A DNA stretch of 64,000 bases from an uncultured Sediminibacterium sp. (GCF_946481145.1 NZ_CAMLMJ010000010.1:1-64000), one strand, 5' to 3'; positions 1 to 10,417 are shown, numbered from the stretch's first letter. The notes: generated by a model from the letters alone, not told the origin. Translations and numbers: made by a program.

Positions 1-62
1 TTCTAGCTTCTAGCTTCTAGCTTCTAGCTTCTAGCTTCTAGCTTCTAGCTTCTAGCTTCTAG
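1..62. repeat. Heptanucleotide tandem array (TTCTAGC)n
   Basis: About 8.8 perfect copies of the 7-nt unit TTCTAGC run from the first base of the window, so the array probably continues to the left. It ends abruptly in an A-rich stretch about 120 nt before ispE. Nothing in it looks coding. It is one of many 7-nt-period arrays in this window, each with a different unit. Confidence 0.95.
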
Positions 63-112
63 GAAAAACTGCTTTCCAAATAGACTTAGTATTTTTATTA
101 AAAATAAATCCG

Positions 113-172
113 ACATCAGACATCAGCCATCAGCCATCCAAAATCTGACATCTGCCATCTGCCATCCCCCAA
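113..172. repeat. Heptanucleotide array (CATCAGM / CTGMCAT)
   Basis: Two short runs with 7-nt period lie directly before ispE: three CATCAGA/CATCAGC units, then three CTGACAT/CTGCCAT units. The same words recur at 23.6, 31.1, 53.0 and 59.3 kb. No promoter is evident inside it. Confidence 0.85.
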
Positions 173-181
173 TCCCCCTCT

Positions 182-1003
182 ATGCTTTCTTTTCCGAATG
201 CTAAAATCAACCTGGGACTAAATATCATCCGAAAGCGGGAAGATGGGTTTCATGACCTTGAGACGGTTTTTTATCCGGTTACCGGATTACGGGATGCATT
301 GGAAATAATACATGGTAGTGAAGAGCAGACTTTGAAGTTTACCCAAACCGGACTATCTATTTCAGGCGATACAAATAATAATCTTTGCATCAAGGCATAC
401 CATCTTTTAAAAAAAGATTTCCCCTCCTTGCCTCCTATTCAAATGCATTTGCACAAAGTAATTCCCATGGGAGCCGGACTTGGCGGTGGTAGTGCTGATG
501 GGGCGTTTACACTGTCGATGCTCAATAAACAGTTTGGCTTAGCAATACCCGAATCCAGTTTACTTGAATATGCTTTGCAATTGGGCAGCGATTGCCCTTT
601 TTTTATCCTCAATAAACCAGCTTATGCTACCGGACGAGGAGAACGCTTGAGTAATATTGAACTTGACCTTTCTGAATACCAATTTGTGCTGGTAAACCCA
701 GGTATACATGTACCAACCGGCTGGGCATTCTCTCAGATAAAACCTGATCAGGCTTTTTTTAATTGCAAGACTATCGTTCAACAACCCATTGAAACCTGGC
801 AGGACAAGCTGACGAACGATTTTGAAATACCAGTAATGAATGCATATCCCGAAATTGGAGCCATCAAAAAACAATTGCAGGAGCAAGGAGCACTCTATGC
901 AGCAATGACAGGCACTGGTAGTACCGTCTTCGGCATCTTCCCGAAAAACGTCTTATTATATTTAAAATTTCCTGCCCACTATTACTTGTTCCAGGGAAAC
1001 TGA
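182..1003 (+). CDS. ispE: 4-diphosphocytidyl-2-C-methyl-D-erythritol kinase
   Basis: GHMP-family kinase of the MEP isoprenoid pathway that phosphorylates the 2-hydroxyl of CDP-methylerythritol in the cytoplasm. Visible signatures are the N-terminal AKINLGL segment (K8, N10), the glycine-rich ATP loop PMGAGLGGGSADGA at residues 95-108, the likely catalytic Asp137 in GSDCPFF, and the C-terminal MTGTGSTVFGIF motif around 242-253. At 273 aa it is full length, a little shorter than enterobacterial IspE. The ATG at 182 follows a repeat array immediately, and no Shine-Dalgarno sequence is present. It appears monocistronic, with a 368-nt gap before gltB. Confidence 0.95.
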   Translation: MLSFPNAKINLGLNIIRKREDGFHDLETVFYPVTGLRDALEIIHGSEEQTLKFTQTGLSISGDTNNNLCIKAYHLLKKDFPSLPPIQMHLHKVIPMGAGLGGGSADGAFTLSMLNKQFGLAIPESSLLEYALQLGSDCPFFILNKPAYATGRGERLSNIELDLSEYQFVLVNPGIHVPTGWAFSQIKPDQAFFNCKTIVQQPIETWQDKLTNDFEIPVMNAYPEIGAIKKQLQEQGALYAAMTGTGSTVFGIFPKNVLLYLKFPAHYYLFQGN

Positions 1004-1056
1004 TTAAATAAATATTTGATTGCCTTAAATACACAACCTGCTATTAATAGAACGCA

Positions 1057-1110
1057 GATTATCATGATTTTCAAGATCTATCATGATAAATCTTGAAAAT
1101 CATGATAATC
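1057..1110. repeat. 21-bp perfect palindrome, dispersed element copy 1
   Basis: Two perfectly complementary 21-nt arms (1057-1077 and 1090-1110) surround a 12-nt loop that itself contains TATCATGATA. A nearly identical copy lies at 63946-63999. It is located between ispE and gltB and is followed by no T-tract on the plus strand, so it reads as a dispersed palindromic repeat rather than a typical terminator. The rest of the 1004-1371 gap is AT-rich with no gene. Confidence 0.95.
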
Positions 1111-1316
1111 CGTGTTCTTTCCTACGCTTTACCTGCAACAGAATTCTTCCGGCCAATTTTACGATGCACCCCCCATTTTCCAGTAAAATCAAAATAGAAA
1201 CAAACGTTAGTTTCCATTTTAAACAATATTCGACGAAATCGGATTAAAATTGAATAATAATCAATCAATATCCACATTGATTGAACAACTTATTTTAAAA
1301 TCTTGATTTTTTTGAT

Positions 1317-1326
1317 TAATTTAGTA
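1317..1326 (+). promoter_or_regulatory. Possible gltB promoter element (TAATTTAGTA)
   Basis: TAATTTAG is one mismatch from the Bacteroidota -7 consensus TAnnTTTG and lies 46 nt before the gltB ATG. The identical decamer TAATTTAGTA occurs 55 nt before amtB (7647-7656), which may indicate a shared promoter type. No convincing -33 box was found. Confidence 0.3.
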
Positions 1327-1371
1327 CCGATTGCCTGCCATGCTATTTCCTGAACTTTAATTCGGTTGCAA

Positions 1372-4300
1372 ATGCTTGTTTCAAAAAACAGCCAGGGTTT
1401 GTATGACCCAAGCTTTGAACATGATGCATGTGGCATTGGGTTCGTAGCAAATATTAAGGGTAGTAAATCACACCAACACATCACCGATGCCCTCACGGTA
1501 TTGGAGAACATGGAACACCGCGGCGCATGCGGTTGCGAGAGCAATACAGGCGACGGAGCAGGTATCATGATTCAAATTCCACACGAATTCTTTTTCGATG
1601 AGTGTATTAAACAAGGAATACATCTTCCCTCTTTTGGTAAGTATGGAGTTGGAAGCATTTTCTTTCCTAAAGAATTACGCTTACGCGAAGAATGCCGCGA
1701 CATTTTTAACCGTTCAGCAGAAAAGCTGGGACTTGAAATTCTCTGCTACCGTAAAGTACCGGTAAACACTACTGATATAGGCAAAACCGCACTCTCTGTT
1801 GAACCGGTAATGGAACAGGTATTTATCGCCTGCCCGGATCATATTACACAGCCAGATGAATTCGAAAGAAAACTATTCGTATTACGTAATTACGCATCAC
1901 ATACCATTAACAACACGGTTAAGAAAGATGAAATCGGTTTCTACCTCGCCTCCCTTTCTTACAAAACAATCGTATATAAAGGACAACTAACCAGCACACA
2001 GGTTAGAGGGTATTTTCCTGACCTGAGTGATAAAAGAGTTGTATCTGCATTTGGACTTGTACACTCCCGTTTTGCCACCAACACATTCCCTTCCTGGAAG
2101 CTGGCACAACCATTCAGATACATCGCACATAATGGGGAAATAAATACGCTTCAGGGAAATCTAAACTGGCTCAGAACAAGCGAAAAAGGATTCACTTCTC
2201 CTTATTTCAGTAAGGAAGAAATGGAAATGCTTTTACCGATTGTCACACAAGGACAATCAGATTCTGCCTGCCTGGATAATATGATTGAACTATTAACCCT
2301 GACAGGAAGATCATTACCTCATGTAATGATGATGCTGATTCCGGAAGCATGGGACAGCAATGACCAGATGGACCCTATCAAAAAAGCGTTTTATGAATAC
2401 CACGCCTGTATGATGGAGCCCTGGGATGGACCTGCATCGATTTCTTTTACGGATGGAAAAATAATTGGCGCCACACTGGATCGTAACGGCCTTCGTCCTT
2501 CACGCTACTGTGTTACAAACGACGATCGTGTAATTATGGCTTCTGAAACCGGCGTGTTACCTGTTGATCCATCCATCATCATTGAAAAAGGAAGACTACA
2601 GCCAGGTAAAATGTTTGTGGTTGATATGGAACAGGGTCGCATCATCAGCGATGAAGAATTGAAGCAACAGATCTGCGCTCAGAAACCTTATGCAGATTGG
2701 CTGAACAAATACAAAATAAGACTCGAAGAATTACCTGAGCCCCGTGTAATGTTCACCCATCTTGAACACGACCAGGTATTCAAATACCAAAAAGCATTTG
2801 GCTATTCAACAGAAGATCTCGATACCATTATAGCTCCAATGGCATTAGATGGCAAAGAACCTATTGGCTCAATGGGAACCGATACACCATTGGCGGTTTT
2901 AAGCGATCAGCCACAACACCTCAGCAGTTATTTTAAACAATTATTTGCCCAGGTAACCAATCCACCTATCGATCCAATCAGGGAACGCATGGTGATGTCA
3001 CTGGCAACATTCGCCGGAAGCAACGGCAACCTGCTTGTTGAAGATCCACTTGCCTGTCATAGTGTAGCATTAAAACAACCCGTACTCACCAACCATGAAT
3101 TGGAAAAAATAAGGAGTATTGATACCGGTATCTTCCAAGCCAAGACCCTGCAAACCTATTTCCGTGCCGATGGAAAACCAGGATCACTGAAAGCCGGTCT
3201 CGACAGGCTTTGCCGCTATGCAGTTGATGCTGTGGAAGATGGTTTTGAAGTAATTATCTTAACAGACAGGGCCATTGATTCCGACCACGCTCCTATGCCT
3301 TCTTTACTTGCTACTGCAGCAGTACACCATCACCTTATCAGAAAAGGGTATCGTGGTCAGGTTGGCATTATAGTTGAAGCGGGAGATGTATGGGAAGTGC
3401 ATCATTTCGCCTGCCTCATCGCTTTTGGTGCAACAGCCATCAACCCTTACCTGGCTTTATCTTCCATCCGCGACATGAAGCTCAGCGAAAAACTGCAAAC
3501 AAACCTGGATGTTGACTACCTCAAGAAAAACTATATCAAAGCAGTGAATGAGGGATTACTGAAAGTATTTTCCAAAATGGGTATCTCCACCTTACAATCT
3601 TACCAGGGTGCACAGATATTTGAAATCATTGGCCTCAACAAAAAAGTTGTAGACACTTATTTTACCGGAGCCACTTCAAGGATTGAAGGAATGGGGCTGG
3701 ATGAAATTGCTAAAGAAACACTGGCAAAACATTATTTCGCATTTGGCAAAAAAGAAATACCGATAGATCGTTTGCCTGTTGGTGGTATTTACCAATGGAA
3801 AAGAAAAGGTGAATTTCATTTATTCAATCCGCAGACCATCCATCTGTTACAAAACGCTACTAAAACAAACGACTACAGCGTTTTCAAAAAATATTCAAAA
3901 CTCATCAATGATCAATCTGAAAAAGCATGCACATTGCGCAGCTTATTTCAATTTAAAAGAAATCGTCCATCCATATCCATTGATGAAGTAGAACCTGCAG
4001 AGTCTATTTATAAAAGATTTGCAACTGGTGCTATGTCGTTCGGCTCCATCTCCTGGGAAGCCCATACCACATTGGCAATCGCCATGAACCGACTGGGTGG
4101 AAAAAGCAATACAGGCGAAGGTGGTGAAGATGAAATCAGGTACACACCATTGGCCAACGGCGACTCAATGCGATCATCCATTAAGCAGGTTGCATCGGCG
4201 AGATTTGGGGTAACAAGCTTATACCTTACTGAAGCAGATGAGTTACAAATAAAGATGGCACAGGGGGCAAAGCCTGGTGAAGGCGGGCAACTACCCGGAC

Positions 4301-5895
4301 ATAAAGTAGATGATTGGATCGGTAAAACAAGACATGCCACTCCAGGTGTTGGATTAATTTCACCACCACCCCATCACGACATTTATTCTATTGAAGATTT
4401 AGCACAATTAATATTCGATCTTAAGAATGCCAATCGCGCCGCTCGTATCAATGTTAAACTGGTATCAAAAGCAGGTGTTGGAACAATCGCAGCAGGTGTG
4501 GCGAAAGCCAAAGCCGATGTGGTATTGATATCAGGACATGATGGAGGCACAGGTGCATCTCCGATCAGTTCTATTAAACATGCTGGATTGCCATGGGAAC
4601 TAGGGCTTGCAGAAACGCATCAGACACTGGTTAAAAACAAACTGAGAAGCAGAATTGTAGTGCAGGCAGATGGTCAAATGAAAACAGGTAGGGATATTGC
4701 AATAGCAACACTGCTTGGCGCCGAAGAATGGGGCGTAGCAACGGCCGCACTAATTGTTGAAGGATGTATCATGATGCGTAAATGCCACATGAATACTTGT
4801 CCGGTTGGCGTTGCAACCCAGGATCCGGAATTGAGAAAACGTTTTACAGGCGATCCGGACCATATAGTCAACTTCTTCCGTTTTATTACACAGGAGCTAA
4901 GAGAAATCATGGCTGAGTTAGGCTATCGCACGATCCAGGAAATGGTAGGTCAAGTTGACTCACTTGAAATGCGCGATAATATCAACCACTGGAAATATTC
5001 CAAACTCGATTTATCATCTGTTCTCTTTAAAGAACCTGAATCACTTTATACAGGCTTGTTTAAACAGGAAGAACAGGATCATGGGTTGAGCGATGTGCTC
5101 GACTGGAAGCTATTGAAAGCAGCAGCAGCTTCACTGGAGAATGCTACGCGAACCCATGCATCCTTTTCTATAAAAAATACGGATAGAACAGCAGGCACTA
5201 TCCTATCAAATGAAATCACCAAACGCTACAGGGCTGCAGGTTTACCGGAAGACACCATTCATTTTAATTTCAATGGTACTGCCGGTCAAAGCTTTGGTGC
5301 ATTCAATACCAAAGGCGTAACCCTTGAACTGGAAGGTGATGCAAATGATTATTTTGGTAAAGGACTGAGTGGTGCAAAGCTCATCGTATATCCGGATAAG
5401 CAGGCCAGTTTTGTTCCGGAAGAAAATATCATCATCGGAAATGTGGCCCTCTATGGTGCTACCGCTGGTGAAGCCTATATCAGAGGCAAGGCAGGTGAAA
5501 GATTTGCCGTAAGAAATTCCGGCGCAAATGTGGTTGTAGAAGGTGTTGGAGATCATGGCTGCGAATACATGACAGGTGGCAGAGCCATTATCCTCGGTGA
5601 TACCGGAAGAAACTTTGCAGCAGGTATGAGTGGAGGAATTGCCTATGTATACAATGCTTCCGGAAGTTTTGAAGAAAAATGCAATTGCGAAATGGTAGAA
5701 CTCGACCCACTCGATTCATCAGACGCAAGCTTCCTTCAGGAAATGATCGCCAAACATTTTAAATACACCAACAGCACCGTCGCCAAATTCATACTTGATG
5801 ATTTCGACAACCAACAAAAACATTTCATTAAAGTATTCCCGAGTGATTATAAGAAGGTGTTGATGCAGAAAGAGCAGGTAGTGATGAGTCCATAG
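1372..5895 (+). CDS. gltB: Glutamate synthase large subunit
   Basis: Large chain of glutamate synthase, which makes two glutamates from glutamine and 2-oxoglutarate. The ATG at 1372 is preferred over an in-frame TTG six bases earlier. The short propeptide leads to HDACGIGF, placing the N-terminal nucleophile at Cys20, to be exposed by processing. Then come the central domain, the FMN/2-oxoglutarate domain ([35 protein letters not shown]), a cysteine cluster [15 protein letters not shown] near residues 1131-1144 for a 3Fe-4S centre, and the C-terminal glycine-rich GXGXG beta-helix. At 1507 aa it is full length. It is followed after 117 nt by gltD, with which it forms the enzyme. Confidence 0.97.
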   Translation: MLVSKNSQGLYDPSFEHDACGIGFVANIKGSKSHQHITDALTVLENMEHRGACGCESNTGDGAGIMIQIPHEFFFDECIKQGIHLPSFGKYGVGSIFFPKELRLREECRDIFNRSAEKLGLEILCYRKVPVNTTDIGKTALSVEPVMEQVFIACPDHITQPDEFERKLFVLRNYASHTINNTVKKDEIGFYLASLSYKTIVYKGQLTSTQVRGYFPDLSDKRVVSAFGLVHSRFATNTFPSWKLAQPFRYIAHNGEINTLQGNLNWLRTSEKGFTSPYFSKEEMEMLLPIVTQGQSDSACLDNMIELLTLTGRSLPHVMMMLIPEAWDSNDQMDPIKKAFYEYHACMMEPWDGPASISFTDGKIIGATLDRNGLRPSRYCVTNDDRVIMASETGVLPVDPSIIIEKGRLQPGKMFVVDMEQGRIISDEELKQQICAQKPYADWLNKYKIRLEELPEPRVMFTHLEHDQVFKYQKAFGYSTEDLDTIIAPMALDGKEPIGSMGTDTPLAVLSDQPQHLSSYFKQLFAQVTNPPIDPIRERMVMSLATFAGSNGNLLVEDPLACHSVALKQPVLTNHELEKIRSIDTGIFQAKTLQTYFRADGKPGSLKAGLDRLCRYAVDAVEDGFEVIILTDRAIDSDHAPMPSLLATAAVHHHLIRKGYRGQVGIIVEAGDVWEVHHFACLIAFGATAINPYLALSSIRDMKLSEKLQTNLDVDYLKKNYIKAVNEGLLKVFSKMGISTLQSYQGAQIFEIIGLNKKVVDTYFTGATSRIEGMGLDEIAKETLAKHYFAFGKKEIPIDRLPVGGIYQWKRKGEFHLFNPQTIHLLQNATKTNDYSVFKKYSKLINDQSEKACTLRSLFQFKRNRPSISIDEVEPAESIYKRFATGAMSFGSISWEAHTTLAIAMNRLGGKSNTGEGGEDEIRYTPLANGDSMRSSIKQVASARFGVTSLYLTEADELQIKMAQGAKPGEGGQLPGHKVDDWIGKTRHATPGVGLISPPPHHDIYSIEDLAQLIFDLKNANRAARINVKLVSKAGVGTIAAGVAKAKADVVLISGHDGGTGASPISSIKHAGLPWELGLAETHQTLVKNKLRSRIVVQADGQMKTGRDIAIATLLGAEEWGVATAALIVEGCIMMRKCHMNTCPVGVATQDPELRKRFTGDPDHIVNFFRFITQELREIMAELGYRTIQEMVGQVDSLEMRDNINHWKYSKLDLSSVLFKEPESLYTGLFKQEEQDHGLSDVLDWKLLKAAAASLENATRTHASFSIKNTDRTAGTILSNEITKRYRAAGLPEDTIHFNFNGTAGQSFGAFNTKGVTLELEGDANDYFGKGLSGAKLIVYPDKQASFVPEENIIIGNVALYGATAGEAYIRGKAGERFAVRNSGANVVVEGVGDHGCEYMTGGRAIILGDTGRNFAAGMSGGIAYVYNASGSFEEKCNCEMVELDPLDSSDASFLQEMIAKHFKYTNSTVAKFILDDFDNQQKHFIKVFPSDYKKVLMQKEQVVMSP

Positions 5896-5955
5896 ACAAT
5901 AGACCATAGTCCATAGTCCATGGACCATGGACCATGGACCATGGACTATGGACCG
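5893..5955. repeat. Heptanucleotide array (GGACCAT and variants)
   Basis: Nine consecutive 7-nt units (AGACAAT, AGACCAT, AGTCCAT twice, GGACCAT three times, GGACTAT, GGACCGC) sit between gltB and gltD. The left units are the inverse of the right ones, so the stretch can fold on itself. The array is an open frame in phase with gltD and would add a spurious N-terminus. Confidence 0.93.
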
Positions 5956-6012
5956 CTGAATACCTCCCCCCTCCTTAACAAAAAACTGGCTGCAATACAA
6001 AAACAGAAGAAC

Positions 6013-7485
6013 ATGGGTAAACCAACAGGATTTTTAGAATTTACGAGAACGCTTCCCGGGAAAAGAAAACCGGAGGAACGCATTAAAGACTATAAAGAAT
6101 TTGTAGAACGCTTACCTGAACAATCCCTTAATCAGCAAGCGGCACGATGCATGAATTGCGGCGTACCTTTTTGCCACAGTGGTTGTCCGCTGGGAAATAT
6201 CATCCCTGAATTCAATGACGCAGTTTATCGTCAGAACTGGGAAGAAGCATATGAAATACTAAGCGCTACGAACAATTTTCCCGAGTTCACCGGAAGAATT
6301 TGTCCAGCCCCCTGTGAAAGTGCCTGTGTACTTGGCATCAATCAACCTCCGGTAACTATTGAAGAAATTGAAAAGCATATTATTGAAATCGCCTTTGATA
6401 AAGGCTTTGTAAAACCGCGCATACCTAACCTACGCACCGGTAAAAAAATTGCAGTGGTGGGTTCTGGTCCTGCAGGACTTGCCGCCGCCGCTCAATTAAA
6501 CTATGCAGGACATCAGGTTACGGTATTTGAGAGAGATGCTTATCCGGGTGGACTTTTAAGGTATGGCATTCCTGATTTCAAATTAGAAAAATGGGTGGTT
6601 GAAAGAAGGGTTGCTTTAATGGAACAGGAAGGGGTACAATTCAGGTGCAACTCGAATGTTGGGGTAAATATTGGTATCAATGATTTGTTACGTGAATTTC
6701 AGGCAATTGTATTAACCGGCGGATCCACCATTCCCCGCAACTTAAATATACCGGGACGAGAATTGAAGGGTGTACATTTTGCCATGGATTTCCTGAAACA
6801 ACAAAACCAGCGAGTGTCTAATGAGGTAGTAACTAGTGAAGACATATTTGCTACTGCAAAAAATGTGGTGGTGATTGGTGGTGGAGATACAGGTAGCGAT
6901 TGTGTAGGTACATCGAACAGACAAGGCGCATATTCTGTAACACAGCTTGAATTATTACCCAAGCCACCAGAACAAAGAACTACCCAGATGCCCTGGCCCA
7001 CTTACCCAATGACCCTCAAAACCACTTCTTCGCATGAAGAGGGCGCAAATAGAGAATGGGCAGTTGCCACTAAAGCATTTTTGGGCGATGCATCGGGGCA
7101 ATTAAGGGCATTACAGATTGTGGACCTTCAATGGACAGCTTCCACATCAGAAAAGCCGGCAGGTTTTGCGGAGATAACGGGATCTGAAAGAGAAATCCCT
7201 TGTGAACTGGCTTTGCTGGCAATGGGATTTTTGCACCCACAACATGATGGACTGATAACAGAGCTGGGTGTTGCTTTAGATGAAAGAGGAAATGTTCGGG
7301 CAGATGAAAAGCAGTTCCAAACGAATATCCCTAAGGTATTTACCGCTGGTGATATGAGGCGCGGACAATCACTGGTAGTATGGGCAATTAGCGAAGGGAG
7401 AGAATGCGCCAGAAAGGTAGATCAGTATCTAATGGGCGATTCTGTATTAGAATCGAAGGATCAAAGCTATTTATTAAATATATAA
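6013..7485 (+). CDS. gltD: Glutamate synthase small subunit, NADPH-dependent type
   Basis: FAD/NAD(P)H-oxidising subunit that supplies electrons to GltB through low-potential 4Fe-4S clusters. From the ATG at 6013 (MGKPTGFLEF) it is 490 aa, typical of GltD. The frame is open back to 5920, but that stretch is only the heptamer array. Signatures are the cluster motifs CMNCGVPFCHSGCPLG (about residues 46-60) and CPAPCESAC, a first Rossmann motif GSGPAGLAAA near 150, and a second VIGGGDTGSDC near 286. A strong terminator lies 23 nt downstream, so gltBD ends as a unit before amtB. Confidence 0.96.
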   Translation: MGKPTGFLEFTRTLPGKRKPEERIKDYKEFVERLPEQSLNQQAARCMNCGVPFCHSGCPLGNIIPEFNDAVYRQNWEEAYEILSATNNFPEFTGRICPAPCESACVLGINQPPVTIEEIEKHIIEIAFDKGFVKPRIPNLRTGKKIAVVGSGPAGLAAAAQLNYAGHQVTVFERDAYPGGLLRYGIPDFKLEKWVVERRVALMEQEGVQFRCNSNVGVNIGINDLLREFQAIVLTGGSTIPRNLNIPGRELKGVHFAMDFLKQQNQRVSNEVVTSEDIFATAKNVVVIGGGDTGSDCVGTSNRQGAYSVTQLELLPKPPEQRTTQMPWPTYPMTLKTTSSHEEGANREWAVATKAFLGDASGQLRALQIVDLQWTASTSEKPAGFAEITGSEREIPCELALLAMGFLHPQHDGLITELGVALDERGNVRADEKQFQTNIPKVFTAGDMRRGQSLVVWAISEGRECARKVDQYLMGDSVLESKDQSYLLNI

Positions 7486-7507
7486 TATTTTATTATTTAT
7501 TATTTTC

Positions 7508-7541
7508 AAAAGCCGATTTCAATTTAGAAATCGGCTTTTTT
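7508..7541 (+). terminator. Intrinsic terminator after gltD
   Basis: A perfect 13-bp stem (AAAAGCCGATTTC with its complement) with a 6-nt loop is followed by a run of T residues. It lies 23 nt after the gltD stop. Confidence 0.9.
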
Positions 7542-7710
7542 ATTTGATTTTCAACCTTTTATATCAAATAACAAGACAGATTCCTAATTAAATAATAACA
7601 AATGAAAAAATAATGAATGTTAATAAATGATAAGAAAATGATAAAATAATTTAGTAATATTGAATTGAAATTATTTATATCAATTATTTCTAACATTAAT
7701 TAACCCTCGC

Positions 7711-9099
7711 ATGAAAAAATTGACATTCCAGCAGGCTGCACCATTTGTTGCACTGGTTGCAGTAGCCATTGCGGCACTATTCGTTCCCTCCCTACCAGAT
7801 TTTAAAGATGAAGCAGGCGCTTATAATCCTGCTGATATTACCTGGATCCTGGTTGCAACCGCACTTGTATTTCTGATGACACCGGGCCTCGCCTTCTTCT
7901 ACGGCGGTATGGTACACAGAAAGAATGTTATTTCTACCATGATTAAAAGTGTGGTTGCTACAGGAGTAGTAAGTATACTTTGGGTTTTTGTTGGTTATAG
8001 TCTTTGCTTCGGCGATTCGATCGGCGGATTCATTGGCGACCCTACCACACACATGTTTTTCAAAGGCATGAATTCTGGCGCTCCCTGGAGTCTTGCACCA
8101 AGCATTCCAATTACCTTATTTGCATTGTTTCAGCTCATGTTTGCCATTATTACACCAGGTCTGGTAGTAGGCGCCGTAGCAGAAAGGATCAAATTCACTT
8201 CCTATATTCTTTTTATCGCACTTTTCAGCCTGCTGGTATATGCACCAATAGCACACTGGACCTGGCATCCGGAAGGATTCCTGTTTAAAATGGGTGCGCT
8301 TGATTTTGCCGGTGGTACCGTGGTTCATATTTCTGCCGGTTGTGCCGCACTTGCAGGTGCACTGGTACTTAAACGCAGACAGGCACATGTTGAACAAAAA
8401 GAAATTCCACCTGCTAATATCCCCTATGTATTAATCGGAACTGGCTTATTATGGTTCGGTTGGTTTGGTTTTAACGCAGGTTCAGCATTAGGTGCTGGTC
8501 CACTAGCCGTTTCAGCTTTCGCTACAACCAATACTGCCGCAGCCGCTGCTGGTCTTTCATGGATGTTCTTTGATGTATTAAGAGGAAAAAAACCTTCCGT
8601 ACTTGGATTTTGTATTGGTGCGGTTGTAGGACTAGTAGCCATCACTCCTGCTGCTGGTTTTGTAGCAATCCCTCAGTCCATTTTCGTAGGCGTAATTGCA
8701 GCAATTGTTTCAAATATCGCCGTATACTACAAATCAAAATCTAAATTAGATGATACACTGGATGTATTCCCTTGTCATGGTATCGGCGGTATTGTAGGTA
8801 TGTTACTTACAGGTATTTTCGCTACCAAAACAGTAAATGGCGCCGGTGCTGATGGACTTTTCTACGGCAATGCCGCATTCTTTTTCACACAACTAAAAGC
8901 GCTTGGTATTGTGGTTGCTTACAGCTTCGTAGTATCATTCGGCATTTTTAAATTCATCAATTTCATCCTGCCACTTCGCGTTAGCTCTGAAGAAGAGTTA
9001 TTAGGATTGGATGCTACCCAGCATAACGAAAAATATGTTCAGGGAACGCTTCTGGTAGAAAACAATGGTGAAATAAAAGAAAGTGTGATTGCAGGATAG
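7711..9099 (+). CDS. amtB: Ammonium transporter (Amt family)
   Basis: Inner-membrane ammonium/ammonia channel. The 462-aa protein starts with an extra N-terminal hydrophobic segment followed by about eleven membrane helices. Recognisable family motifs are MTPGLAFFYGGMV near residue 56, DFAGGTVVHISAG with the first pore histidine (H206), GWFGFNAGSA, and CHGIGGIVG with the second pore histidine (H356). It lies behind gltBD, which places ammonium uptake next to its assimilation. No PII gene (glnB/glnK) is present in the window, although amtB is often paired with one. It is preceded by a 170-nt AT-rich region carrying TAATTTAGTA as in front of gltB. Confidence 0.96.
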   Translation: MKKLTFQQAAPFVALVAVAIAALFVPSLPDFKDEAGAYNPADITWILVATALVFLMTPGLAFFYGGMVHRKNVISTMIKSVVATGVVSILWVFVGYSLCFGDSIGGFIGDPTTHMFFKGMNSGAPWSLAPSIPITLFALFQLMFAIITPGLVVGAVAERIKFTSYILFIALFSLLVYAPIAHWTWHPEGFLFKMGALDFAGGTVVHISAGCAALAGALVLKRRQAHVEQKEIPPANIPYVLIGTGLLWFGWFGFNAGSALGAGPLAVSAFATTNTAAAAAGLSWMFFDVLRGKKPSVLGFCIGAVVGLVAITPAAGFVAIPQSIFVGVIAAIVSNIAVYYKSKSKLDDTLDVFPCHGIGGIVGMLLTGIFATKTVNGAGADGLFYGNAAFFFTQLKALGIVVAYSFVVSFGIFKFINFILPLRVSSEEELLGLDATQHNEKYVQGTLLVENNGEIKESVIAG

Positions 9100-9104
9100 A
9101 AAAA

Positions 9105-9243
9105 ATTAAATAAGAAATATGAAATAAGAAATAAGGAATAAGGAAGGGATTAAACTCCCATAGAACTGACCTTCTAAAGAAAATCATTCCTCATTTCATA
9201 CTCCTTATTTCTTATTCCTTATTTCGTATTCCTTATTTCTTAC
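9105..9243. repeat. Inverted heptanucleotide arrays (AATAAGG type)
   Basis: A left run of 7-nt units (AAATAAG, GAATAAG and variants, about 9105-9145) and a right run of complementary units (CTTATTT, CTTATTC, about 9187-9243) surround a short centre. The whole stretch can form a long hairpin between amtB and the porin gene. The same word family recurs at 34.9-35.1 and 56.3-56.5 kb. Confidence 0.92.
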
Positions 9244-9260
9244 TTCTTATTAAAAAAACA

Positions 9261-9308
9261 AGGTACAGCCATATGATAAACCTCTGACCAGGTTTACCGG
9301 CTGTACCT
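9261..9308. promoter_or_regulatory. Two-part stem-loop upstream of the porin gene
   Basis: The outer stem AGGTACAGCC (9261-9270) pairs with GGCTGTACCT (9299-9308), and the inner stem AAACCT (9278-9283) pairs with AGGTTT (9290-9295). It ends 26 nt before the porin ATG. It could be a 5'-UTR structure of the porin mRNA or the terminator of amtB; the downstream T content is weak (ATTTGTT). Confidence 0.45.
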
Positions 9309-9334
9309 ATTTGTTAATCATAAAACCTTTTGCA

Positions 9335-10363
9335 ATGTTAAAGAAAATTTCAAGCATTTCATGTATGCTCTTCTCGTTTATTTGTGCTGATGCACAAACA
9401 GACTCCACTAAAAAAGCTACTACTACATTTTCCGGCTCTGTTGATGCCTATTACCGGTACGGTTTTTCCGATGCTCCCGGCAAAACCAACAATTTTACCA
9501 GTTTTACCAACTCACAAAACTCTTTTGAGCTTGGTATGGCATCATTTAAGGTAGACCACACAATAGGCAAAGTAACCGCTACTGCCGACTTGGGTTTTGG
9601 CAGAAGGGCACAGGAATTTTCTTACAACGACGCCGGCTCACTGGCTGCTATCAAACAGATGTATATTACTTATGCAGCTTCCGACAAAGTAAAATTCACT
9701 ATGGGTAAATGGGCCACACATGTGGGCTATGAACTCGTTGATGCAGGTGGTAACAGAAACTATAGCATGTCTTATGGCTTCTCTTATGGACCATTCTTTC
9801 ATACAGGTATTAAAGCCGACATTTCACTGGGCGGCAAAAGCGCCATGATGGTTGGTATTGCCAACCCAACCGACTATTCTACCACTACTTCTGCCGATAA
9901 ATTTTTCCTGGCTCAATTCAGCACGGCAACCTCTAACGACAAAGTAAAAGCCTACCTGAACTTTCAGGGCGGAGCGGGCATTACACAGTATAACCTGGTT
10001 GTTACGGGAGCCCTGGCAGACAAATGGGGAATCAGTTACGATGGTAGCTTACAATCCTATTCTACAGCAGGAAATACTTCAAGTTGGAAAAGCCATGCTC
10101 TATACCTGAATTATGACCCAACTTCATCTGTAGGATTAACCCTCAGACAGGATTATTTCGATGACCGTAAGTTAACCCCTATTGGTTTGGGTGGAAAAAT
10201 TATGGCTACAACTTTATCTGCTAACCTGAAGGCTGATAACCTGACCATTATCCCGGAATTCAGGTACGATCATTCCCAACAGCCTGTTTTCTTCAAAGGA
10301 AGTGCAGCCTCTGGAACAAAAAATTCTGCAGCTTTCATACTTGCAGCCGTTTATAAGTTTTGA
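9335..10363 (+). CDS. Outer-membrane beta-barrel porin (OmpL/bbp2-like)
   Basis: A secreted 342-aa protein with a clear signal peptide (residues 1-20, ending CADAQ) and alternating amphipathic strands ending in ILAAVYKF, a typical C-terminal aromatic of an outer-membrane barrel. Sequences such as FSGSVDAYYRYGF and VGYELVDAGGNRNYSMS resemble the 'putative beta-barrel porin-2, OmpL-like' family. The ATG at 9335 is chosen because it begins the signal peptide; an in-frame TTG lies 24 nt upstream. Its position after amtB suggests a role in passage of small nitrogen compounds across the outer membrane, but this is inference. It is followed by a terminator. Confidence 0.8.
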   Translation: MLKKISSISCMLFSFICADAQTDSTKKATTTFSGSVDAYYRYGFSDAPGKTNNFTSFTNSQNSFELGMASFKVDHTIGKVTATADLGFGRRAQEFSYNDAGSLAAIKQMYITYAASDKVKFTMGKWATHVGYELVDAGGNRNYSMSYGFSYGPFFHTGIKADISLGGKSAMMVGIANPTDYSTTTSADKFFLAQFSTATSNDKVKAYLNFQGGAGITQYNLVVTGALADKWGISYDGSLQSYSTAGNTSSWKSHALYLNYDPTSSVGLTLRQDYFDDRKLTPIGLGGKIMATTLSANLKADNLTIIPEFRYDHSQQPVFFKGSAASGTKNSAAFILAAVYKF

Positions 10364-10387
10364 TATTGATACACATGAGAAAATCAA

Positions 10388-10417
10388 AGTCGGTCAGCCT
10401 AAGGCTGATCGGCTTTT
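10388..10417 (+). terminator. Intrinsic terminator after the porin gene
   Basis: The stem AGTCGGTCAGCC pairs with GGCTGATCGGCT (G-U pairs allowed) across a 3-nt loop and is followed by six T residues. It lies 24 nt after the porin stop and just before plsC. Confidence 0.85.

Noticed and set aside
1..62. TTCTAGC array considered as a CRISPR array
   Set aside because: Seven-nt perfect tandem units without spacers; no cas gene in the window.
5719..6000. A 93-codon minus-strand open frame across the gltB end
   Set aside because: It is composed of the GGACCAT array and antisense gltB; a repeat artefact.
9261..9308. Riboswitch in front of the porin gene
   Set aside because: The stem-loop is simple and lacks the conserved core of any known riboswitch class I can recognise.
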